From positions 1 to 45,285 of the forward strand of contig CAIWUU010000194.1 in NCBI GenBank assembly GCA_903915955.1: a stretch of DNA of 45,285 nt, read 5' to 3'. Source of the DNA: an uncultured Chlorobiaceae bacterium. GTDB lineage: Bacteria > Bacteroidota > Chlorobiia > Chlorobiales > Chlorobiaceae. Position numbers and translations under genes: made by a program. Shown one piece after another: positions 39,412 to 45,285 of the stretch. Below the pieces are notes generated by a model. It did not search any database. It had not been told where the DNA came from and saw only the letters and a program-made list of their open reading frames with translations. The stretch's first letter is position 1, and each line of letters opens with the position of its first letter.

Positions 39412-41607
39412 TCAAGCAATCAGCTTCACCAGATAGTCAACAACCTGAGTCAACATAACATGACCTGATAATGCGGCATCACCAACCTGGGGAGGCAACG
39501 GAGAGTCGGTCTGATAAAAGCCGTTGCCGATGAAAAGAAACACCAGCATAAAAACACCACCGAAATAAAGGAATGTACCAGCCATCTTCGAGTCAGAAAT
39601 CGTCAGTACCGGGAAGCGGAAGTTGACATCACGGTTAAGGAATTTCTTTCCAAACCAACGGATTGTTCTTGTCTGAATGTCAGCACCTTCAAGACGTGAG
39701 CCACGATCCTCAAACCATACTGCAAAGCTGATAAACCAAACAAGGTGACCGATCATCAGAATGGTTGAAAGATGTGAACTTGAGAAGATATTCACCGTCT
39801 CTGTCCAGAAATAGTAGAAAATACCCGACGTATAGTGGTGAGCAAGATGAGCTACAGAATCCCATGCCTTCGCATCAGCCGTAGGAACACCATACATCAT
39901 CGAAGCAATCCATGCACCGTCAATATACCAGCAAACTGCAGAAAGACCCTTGACTCCCCAGAGCATCGCAAACCAAAGCTGATCCTGGATGGAGACACCG
40001 CAAGTACCGCCATAAACAGGGCCAAGACATGGGAAAGAATAGGAGTTCTTCTTGAGGCCAAGATCATCCCAAAGCGGTGACGTGTGTGAAAAGAAAGCGA
40101 TACGTACAAGTGCAATCAAGGAGAAAAGAGAACCTGCGACAATAACATGAACCATCACCCAGTCGTTGATACTTGGATCCCTGAACATCCACTGGAAGAT
40201 TGGAAGTGGTTTCAGCCAGTAGAACGACATCAAAATGTTGGTACCAAACAGATTCAGTTCGCAGATAGTATTCCAAACGATAACAGCGTAAACAGAGAGC
40301 ATGGTGGCAAAGCAGAGCGCCATAACCGTTCCAAGAATCTTTACCTGGACCTCCTGATCACGTCCTTTGGTAATAAAAACAGACTTGATCTGGCTGTAAA
40401 GACCATTGAGCTGAATTTTAAGAAGATACTGCCCCCCATGATAGACACCTGCGAAGACATAGAGAACACCGCAGATGATATGGTTGAAGGTTATGAGGTT
40501 AATGACGGTCCTGGACATTCCGAATGAAGCTCCATTCTTTGGAAGAATTGCAAAAGCCTCAAAATCAGCAAACTCCTTGGTACCTGAAATAATCCTGCCA
40601 CCTTCCTGAACGAAATTATAACTGACACGATTGAAAGGCTCACCGTAAAGATAAAAGACAAGGTTGTCGAGCTCCTTGTAATAAGCCGCAAAAGATGGCT
40701 GCTGGAAAGCAACAAATGCGACACAACCGCAGGCAATGCTTATATACCCCATTGCCGTGAGGTGCACCGAGAATGCCGCCTTCATGTCATCATTCAGGTG
40801 TGTTGCCGCATTCGGAGGATTGTTCCACCAGTAAATACCACAAGCGAAGAAGATAACAGCCAGAACAAAAGACATGAATGTCTCGGAATTAATTGTCTGG
40901 AAATCAGGAATTGGCGCAAAACCAAGCACAAACCACATCAAAAAACCCCAGCCAAGAAAAAGAAGTGACATATACACAGCATGTGGTCCCAATGCTTCTC
41001 TGTAGCTCTTCGCACTTATTCCACTGAACACCAAATCACCAAACTTGCCGAGGAACCTGAAGTCACGGAAATTGCCCGTACGTCCCGTAAAGGGATTGGT
41101 TAGATTGTGAGTCCAGTGGCGCCATCCGCCGAAAAGAAGAATCGAGCCGGAAAGAAGATGAAAAAGAGCCCAACCAAGAAGCTTCGATGCAGCAAACTCA
41201 AGATCCTCAGTTTTTGTGCTGTAGGTATCAATACCAAGAGATACCATCCTTGGCTTGATCGTCAGATAAAACCAGTTATCATGAAAGCCAGGCACACCCC
41301 AAGGAAACACCTGAATACCGGAGATATAGTAGATTGCCATCAGAAAGCCAAGAACACCAAGCAATGCAAGGTGAGCGCCAACAACCTGCTCATCATCAAT
41401 CTTGTCGGTATCAAAAATCTGGTACCACTTCGTTGAGCGAGTTTCTGTTCGCTGGAACAAGAACCTCCTCATTTTCGAAGCATCCTGCTCCTTGATAACA
41501 GATGGTGCGCCCGCAACGCCATTCCCCTTTGGAGATAGAGCGTTCCCCTTGGGAGGTGGGACAGTGCCCTTTGGCTTGACTCCTGCCGGATTCACTTGTT
41601 CAGCCAT
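39412..41607 (-). CDS. pscA: Photosystem P840 reaction centre large subunit PscA
   Basis: PscA forms the homodimeric type I reaction centre core that binds the P840 special pair, the A0 chlorophyll and FX. The 731-residue protein has a Pro/Lys-rich N-terminal tail with repeated PKG units and about eleven hydrophobic membrane segments. The FX loop is FPCLGPVYGGTCG, with Cys527 and Cys536 as cluster ligands; each monomer gives two cysteines. The C-terminal domain (HHYTSGIFYYFWTETVNIF and following) holds the electron-transfer pigments. An AGGAG site precedes the ATG. It is first of pscA-pscB and divergent from dapF. Confidence 0.97.
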   Translation of the reverse strand: MAEQVNPAGVKPKGTVPPPKGNALSPKGNGVAGAPSVIKEQDASKMRRFLFQRTETRSTKWYQIFDTDKIDDEQVVGAHLALLGVLGFLMAIYYISGIQVFPWGVPGFHDNWFYLTIKPRMVSLGIDTYSTKTEDLEFAASKLLGWALFHLLSGSILLFGGWRHWTHNLTNPFTGRTGNFRDFRFLGKFGDLVFSGISAKSYREALGPHAVYMSLLFLGWGFLMWFVLGFAPIPDFQTINSETFMSFVLAVIFFACGIYWWNNPPNAATHLNDDMKAAFSVHLTAMGYISIACGCVAFVAFQQPSFAAYYKELDNLVFYLYGEPFNRVSYNFVQEGGRIISGTKEFADFEAFAILPKNGASFGMSRTVINLITFNHIICGVLYVFAGVYHGGQYLLKIQLNGLYSQIKSVFITKGRDQEVQVKILGTVMALCFATMLSVYAVIVWNTICELNLFGTNILMSFYWLKPLPIFQWMFRDPSINDWVMVHVIVAGSLFSLIALVRIAFFSHTSPLWDDLGLKKNSYSFPCLGPVYGGTCGVSIQDQLWFAMLWGVKGLSAVCWYIDGAWIASMMYGVPTADAKAWDSVAHLAHHYTSGIFYYFWTETVNIFSSSHLSTILMIGHLVWFISFAVWFEDRGSRLEGADIQTRTIRWFGKKFLNRDVNFRFPVLTISDSKMAGTFLYFGGVFMLVFLFIGNGFYQTDSPLPPQVGDAALSGHVMLTQVVDYLVKLIA

Positions 41608-42002
41608 TGTATTCTCTCCTTTTTTTGAACATAATTCAGGTTGAAGAAACCAAAAAGAAAACTATTTCGCCACGTAAGCAATGCCTATACAACAAAAAAT
41701 AAAGCAACTTCGCAAAAAGAACTGATTTTCTCAATATCTCCAGCGAATTGTAAACGCATTACACATGATCACTACCTTAGAATCTATAGAAAAACAAAGT
41801 AACAATCAACTCGAGTACGGTAATCTGCCAAGAAAATCACCTGATACAGTAATTGACATAATACGAAAAATTATTTAATAATAAATTAATTTTACCCCCG
41901 CATTGATGCGCTATTGTTTTATAATACAGCATTAAAGCACTTGCTGGACATGTTTGTACTCATTGTAGTCCGACGTGATGCGGCAAAAGGAACTCTCAAA
42001 TC
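41608..42002. other. 395-bp divergent region between pscA and dapF
   Basis: AT-rich control region for pscA (minus) and dapF (plus). It holds no convincing small gene. A sigma-70-like promoter for dapF is listed separately. I found no clear promoter motif on the pscA side, although its ribosome site (AGGAG) is strong. Confidence 0.55.
41853..41882 (+). promoter_or_regulatory. Possible sigma-70-type promoter of dapF
   Basis: TTGACA (41853-41858, 6/6) and AATAAT (41877-41882, 5/6) with an 18-bp spacer. The expected start of transcription would be near 41889, about 115 bp before the dapF ATG. The surrounding AT-richness makes chance matches likely. Confidence 0.45.
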
Positions 42003-42821
42003 ATGAACATTTTACACCGCATGAAGATCAACTTCAGCAAACTCTCCGGAGCAGGAAATGACTTTATTGTTATCGATAACAGGAGTCGTTTGATTCAGCT
42101 TTCATCAGCGCAGATCAGGGAACTCTGCACAAGAAGAACGGGCATAGGTGCTGATGGACTCATTCTTGTCGAACCATCCTCAATGTATGACTTCAGCATG
42201 AACTATCACAACGCCGATGGTTTTATGGGTTCAATGTGCGGAAACGGTGGAAGATGTGCCGCCTGGTTCGCCTACGCTTCAGGAATTCCCGCTGGAAGAG
42301 ATAACAGCTATACTTTTGAAGCTAGCGGCAACCGCTACGATGCGTGGATTAACAAAAAAGAAACCGTCAAGCTCCGGATGCTCGCGCCTGAAGGGTTCAG
42401 AAATAACTTAAAGATTGAGGGATTTGTCTGTCACTCCGTCAATACCGGATCACCACATGCCATTATATACGTAGATGATCTGCCAAACGTAATGGTAAAC
42501 AAAATCGGACGTACTATCAGACACAAAACTGAGATTTTTCCTGAGGGAACCAACGTCAACTTTATAGAGATCACCTCTCCGGAATCTCTCTCCATCCGCA
42601 CCTTTGAACGCGGCGTAGAAGATGAAACACTCGCTTGCGGCACAGGAACAGTTGCTGCGGCCATTATGAGCCACCAACTCGGTAAAATAAGCAGCACCAC
42701 TGTTTATGTAAAAGTGAAAAGCGGGGATATTCTTCAAGTTCAGTTCAGCGAAAATATGGATGAAGTCTTCCTCACCGGCCCGGCTACAATTATCTACGAA
42801 GGGAGTTTTACCATTTTATGA
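42003..42821 (+). CDS. dapF: Diaminopimelate epimerase
   Basis: Converts LL- to meso-diaminopimelate for peptidoglycan and lysine. The 272 residues show SGAGNDFIVIDNR at the start, the first catalytic cysteine (about Cys79) in MCGNGGRC, and the second (about Cys212) in ACGTGTVAA. GIGADGLILV and EGTNVNF are also family motifs. The ATG at 42003 has an AAGGAAC site 11 bases before; ATG at 42021 is an alternative start. It ends near the DUF202 gene on the other strand. Confidence 0.95.
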   Translation: MNILHRMKINFSKLSGAGNDFIVIDNRSRLIQLSSAQIRELCTRRTGIGADGLILVEPSSMYDFSMNYHNADGFMGSMCGNGGRCAAWFAYASGIPAGRDNSYTFEASGNRYDAWINKKETVKLRMLAPEGFRNNLKIEGFVCHSVNTGSPHAIIYVDDLPNVMVNKIGRTIRHKTEIFPEGTNVNFIEITSPESLSIRTFERGVEDETLACGTGTVAAAIMSHQLGKISSTTVYVKVKSGDILQVQFSENMDEVFLTGPATIIYEGSFTIL

Positions 42822-42856
42822 ACAACATCATAAACGAAAAAAACGCTCTGTAAAAC

Positions 42857-43165
42857 TCAGTCAGGATTTTTCATCCTTGGGAGCTGCCTTCGTACGTCGG
42901 TTATAGACCTGTTGATCAGGCGATAGCGAAACACACCAAATATTCCCGTAACAAGACCAATCGGGATACTTGCAAGGCCAACTGCCCAGAACCAGCCGAC
43001 TTGTGCAAAATGCATAATTGAAACTCCGGCGATTATAAGAGAAACTCCAGAGCGCAGATAGGCAAGAAGAGTTCGTTCATTGGCTAAAATAGTACGGTCA
43101 ATCGCGAGCTCATCCCGAAGGATCAATTCAGAATTGTCAAATTTCGAATAGGGTGATGGTGCCAT
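42857..43165 (-). CDS. DUF202 family small membrane protein
   Basis: A 102-residue membrane protein. The signature RTILANERTLLAYLRSGVSL near residues 24-43 marks the DUF202 (YidH) family. Hydrophobic segments lie at about 40-53 and 55-78 (VSLIIAGVSIMHF and WFWAVGLASIPIGLVTGIFG), with a basic C-terminus. The function is unknown. It converges with dapF, 35 bp away. Confidence 0.85.
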   Translation of the reverse strand: MAPSPYSKFDNSELILRDELAIDRTILANERTLLAYLRSGVSLIIAGVSIMHFAQVGWFWAVGLASIPIGLVTGIFGVFRYRLINRSITDVRRQLPRMKNPD

Positions 43166-43747
43166 AACAAAATATTAGTACCCATTACAATAAGATTCAG
43201 AAGCGGAGTTGGTGCTCCTCTCTCACCTGGACTCAGCCACAACAAAAAAGTTAACTGTTGAGAACTTGCCCGGGTGGAATGTTAAAAACAGAATTAATAA
43301 CAGATAACCGCGCTATTTATCCTGACTTCCCGGGGAAAATATAACGATGAACGAACTACTTTAATAAAATAAAGTACGTAACCATATAATCACCCCTGAT
43401 TCACAAGAGAGAGTAAGTCGTAATTATAACTATCTTTCCGAGCTAAAGCCTTCTGGGAACGCCGATCTTGAGCTCGGCGTTCCCGGGTATACGCTCAAAG
43501 ATTTTGATACATACTTACCGAATAACCTGTAATTCACGGAATTAGAAATATTGCCGTGTTGTTTGGCTCTGCCTTGTTATAATATCTTCTCGAAATCAAG
43601 CTATTTATGCCATAAATAGACAAAAACTTTTCAAACCAAACCGTTGTTACAAAGGAGAGGGTTTGCGGTGTTGCTGAAGAGAGAAGTTTTTTCGTATCAT
43701 CTTATGGTTAGGCGTGTATGTCTTTGTAAATCTAAAATCAATCAGCT
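43166..43747. other. 582-bp gap between DUF202 gene and rubredoxin
   Basis: AT-rich and mostly featureless. It contains one GC-rich hairpin (43455-43484, listed separately) and, near its right end, a strong ribosome site AAAGGAGAGG at 43651-43660 followed by an open frame overlapping rubredoxin (see findings). No known RNA family is recognisable by eye. Confidence 0.5.
43455..43484. repeat. GC-rich 11-bp hairpin in the rubredoxin upstream gap
   Basis: GGGAACGCCGA (43455-43465) and TCGGCGTTCCC (43474-43484) are perfect complements with an eight-base loop TCTTGAGC. No T-run follows. It could be part of a small RNA or a transcript end; nothing more can be said. Confidence 0.6.
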
Positions 43748-43906
43748 ATGGAAAAGTGGGTTTGTGTGCCTTGTGGCTACGTTTATGATCCCGAAATTGG
43801 TGATCCCGACAGGGGAGTAGCGCCAGGAACTTCATTTGAAAATATTCCTGACGACTGGGTCTGCCCTGTCTGCGGAGTGGACAAATCATCATTTGAACTC
43901 GAGTAA
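43748..43906 (+). CDS. Rubredoxin
   Basis: A 52-residue electron carrier with one Fe bound by four cysteines: Cys6 and Cys9 ([11 protein letters not shown]) and Cys39 and Cys42 ([13 protein letters not shown]). The conserved aromatic core (Trp4, Tyr11, Tyr13, Phe30, Trp37, Phe49) and [14 protein letters not shown] are intact. Rubredoxins serve in oxygen or peroxide reduction in anaerobes, and in green sulfur bacteria can accept electrons in pyruvate oxidation. Its start ATG has no ribosome site directly upstream. Confidence 0.95.
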   Translation: MEKWVCVPCGYVYDPEIGDPDRGVAPGTSFENIPDDWVCPVCGVDKSSFELE

Positions 43907-43919
43907 GCGAAATATTTGT

Positions 43920-44000
43920 CAAACCGTGGGTTCAATAGAATAAAATCATTCGATACTATACGTTCAGGGAGATGCCATGTCATCTCCCTGCTACGGTTTG
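43920..44000. repeat. Two nested perfect stems between rubredoxin and mtgA
   Basis: Inner arms CAGGGAGATG (43965-43974) and CATCTCCCTG (43981-43990) pair with a six-base loop. Outer arms CAAACCGT (43920-43927) and ACGGTTTG (43993-44000) also pair. The structure starts 13 bases after the rubredoxin stop and ends eight bases before the mtgA stop. It lacks a T-run. Confidence 0.65.
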
Positions 44001-44008
44001 GTGCCAGA

Positions 44009-44941
44009 TCAGGGCGCTCCGTAGCGATCCTTCCCCTCTGTGGCTTGGGAGGGATTATTACTAATTTTTCCGTCTCTTATGGTGTGTTCACCATCCTTGC
44101 CTTTGGCTCCACTACTATCCGCTGAAATGGCCTGTTCCAGCAGATAAGCAGGCACGCCTATCACAACCGAATCCACAGAGGTAGTGTCTGAAATTGATTC
44201 CATAATCACCTCTTTGTAGTCAGGGATGACAATCCCGCGCTTCCGCATAATGGCATAGATAATAGTTGAACGATTGCGAACATAGCGGGAGGAACCTGTT
44301 GGAGAGAAGAGAATCGGGTTAGGAAGTATGGCTGCAAGTTTTGATGCCTGCTCGGCCGAAAGTTGAGCCGGGCTGACACCATAGTAGTGACGGGCTGCCT
44401 GACCGATGCCAAAAATACCATCACCCCATTCAGCCACATTTACATAGAGTTCAAGGATGCGTCTTTTAGAGAGCGCATTTTCGAGTCTCCAGGTAAGAAT
44501 GGCCTCCTTGACTTTGCGCACTGGATTTTTAGATGGAGAGAGGAAGAGATTCTTGGCAAGCTGCTGGCTGATTGTACTGCCACCCATTTTGAACTTTTTC
44601 GCAAGGATGTTTTTCTCAAGCGCCCGTTCCATCGCCTTGTAATCAAACCCCTCGTGCTGCCAGAACTTGTCGTCCTCAGCAATCAGAACAGCCTTGATGA
44701 GGTTCTGGGAAACCTTGCGCAGCGAGACCCACTTTTGATCAATTTCTTTATCGTAGAGCCCATTCTGCCGCCATTCGGCCTCGCGATACTCCATAAAAGC
44801 GTTTTTTGCCGGATTTTCATCAACAAGCCGTTCGACATCCGGGTAAAAAAAGTAGCGCCCTATATCGCCCAAGAAGAGTAACGACAGAATAATAAAAATT
44901 ACTCTGAGAGGCTTTTTATGTTTGGCTCGCGCCTTGGACAC
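44009..44941 (-). CDS. mtgA: Monofunctional biosynthetic peptidoglycan transglycosylase
   Basis: A 310-residue GT51 enzyme that polymerises lipid II into glycan strands without a transpeptidase domain. It has an N-terminal membrane anchor (LRVIFIILSLLFLGDIGRYF, ~res 12-31), the catalytic motif EDDKFWQHEGFD with the essential Glu, then KMGGSTISQQLAKNLFLSP, and RILELYVNVAEWGDGIFGIG. The C-terminal ~75 residues, after the GT51 core, are rich in Ser, Gly and Asp and not conserved. The start is a GTG at 44941. It converges with rubredoxin. Confidence 0.94.
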   Translation of the reverse strand: MSKARAKHKKPLRVIFIILSLLFLGDIGRYFFYPDVERLVDENPAKNAFMEYREAEWRQNGLYDKEIDQKWVSLRKVSQNLIKAVLIAEDDKFWQHEGFDYKAMERALEKNILAKKFKMGGSTISQQLAKNLFLSPSKNPVRKVKEAILTWRLENALSKRRILELYVNVAEWGDGIFGIGQAARHYYGVSPAQLSAEQASKLAAILPNPILFSPTGSSRYVRNRSTIIYAIMRKRGIVIPDYKEVIMESISDTTSVDSVVIGVPAYLLEQAISADSSGAKGKDGEHTIRDGKISNNPSQATEGKDRYGAP

Positions 44942-44993
44942 AATGCTATAGGAAAAGAGGGTGATGCTAAAACGCGAACCGCTCAGAAAGAAG

Positions 44994-45066
44994 TGCCCTC
45001 GGGCAGACTCGAACCGCCGACCTACAGTTTAGGAAACTGTTGCTCTATCCACTGAGCTACAAGGGC
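44994..45066 (-). tRNA. tRNA-Arg (anticodon CCT)
   Basis: A 73-nt cloverleaf on the minus strand. Acceptor GCCCTTG pairs with CGAGGGC (one wobble), and the anticodon loop is TTCCTAA. CCA is not encoded. A transposase fragment lies 110 bp to the right. Confidence 0.95.
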
Positions 45067-45175
45067 AAAAAAATGCTGCGCAATGATGCATCTCAATGTA
45101 GTGAAAAGAAAACTTTTTTCAACATACCAGAAATACCCAACCACTAAGTAATCGTTAATAAATAACTATAACAAT

Positions 45176-45285
45176 TTAACCAGAATTTGGTTCGATTTTG
45201 TAGTTCCATTCACCATGAAATTCATTTCGTATGATGTGGATTTTTTCAAATTCAGCATCACTCACTTTGATGCCTGGTGGATATA
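45176..45285 (-). mobile_element. C-terminal end of an ISAzo13 (Rhodopirellula-type) transposase, cut by window edge
   Basis: The minus strand is open for 36 codons from the right edge to a TAA at 45176-45178. The residues PPGIKVSDAEFEKIHIIRNE then FHGEWNYKIEP match the C-terminal end of ISAzo13-type transposases, which read like GIKVSDEE...FHxxWNYTIxP. Only the tail is visible, so it is unclear whether the gene is complete outside the window. No terminal inverted repeat was identified in the 110 bp between this and tRNA-Arg. Confidence 0.75.

Overview
The window is chromosomal DNA from a green sulfur bacterium (Chlorobiaceae; Chlorobium/Pelodictyon group). The diagnostic genes are pscA and pscB, which encode the homodimeric P840 photosynthetic reaction centre, and korAB, the 2-oxoglutarate:ferredoxin oxidoreductase of the reverse TCA cycle. 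A long-form ispG, rubredoxin and several low-potential ferredoxins fit the same anaerobic phototroph. I cannot name the species from sequence alone.

Layout. 1-204: start of an integron-type tyrosine recombinase (minus), cut by the window edge. 380-5135: serB (plus) runs tail to tail into a minus block of alaS and two paralogous ferredoxin genes. 5136-5811: a gene-free stretch with two operator-like dyads, followed by a 1618-residue RTX/Ig-repeat surface or secreted protein (5812-10668). 11000-14375: a small cysteine protein, then korA-korB. 14434-18406: accA (minus), a broken HU gene, and an efp-accB-accC operon (plus). 18570-30654: a long minus transcription unit with tRNA-Thr, tRNA-Tyr, tRNA-Thr, tRNA-Trp, secE, nusG, rplK, rplA, rplJ, rplL, rpoB and rpoC. 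30729-35341 (minus): eno, a DivIC/FtsB-like gene, ispG and an SDR. 35566-37638: an EF-G-like GTPase (plus). 37706-41607 (minus): pscA, pscB and, after a terminator, a polyprenol-phosphate mannosyltransferase-like gene. 42003-45066: dapF, a DUF202 protein, rubredoxin, mtgA and tRNA-Arg. 45176-45285: the C-terminal end of an ISAzo13-type transposase (minus), cut by the right edge.

The genes are mostly conserved core functions: transcription and translation (rpoBC, ribosomal proteins, efp, alaS, tRNAs), fatty-acid initiation (accA, accB, accC), carbon fixation and glycolysis (korAB, eno), isoprenoid precursors for chlorophyll and quinone tails (ispG), cell wall (dapF, mtgA, DivIC) and photosynthesis (pscAB). 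Mobile-element fragments lie at both edges.

I did not find a clear new multi-gene system. The best leads are structural. A perfect 16-bp hairpin between pscA and pscB has reversed U/A polarity, so it does not look like a terminator and may protect pscA mRNA. A perfect 28-bp hairpin fills the whole gap between two convergent genes. Two operator-like dyads lie ahead of the giant RTX gene. An HU gene is decaying between accA and efp. EF-P has a tip loop without the usual lysine.
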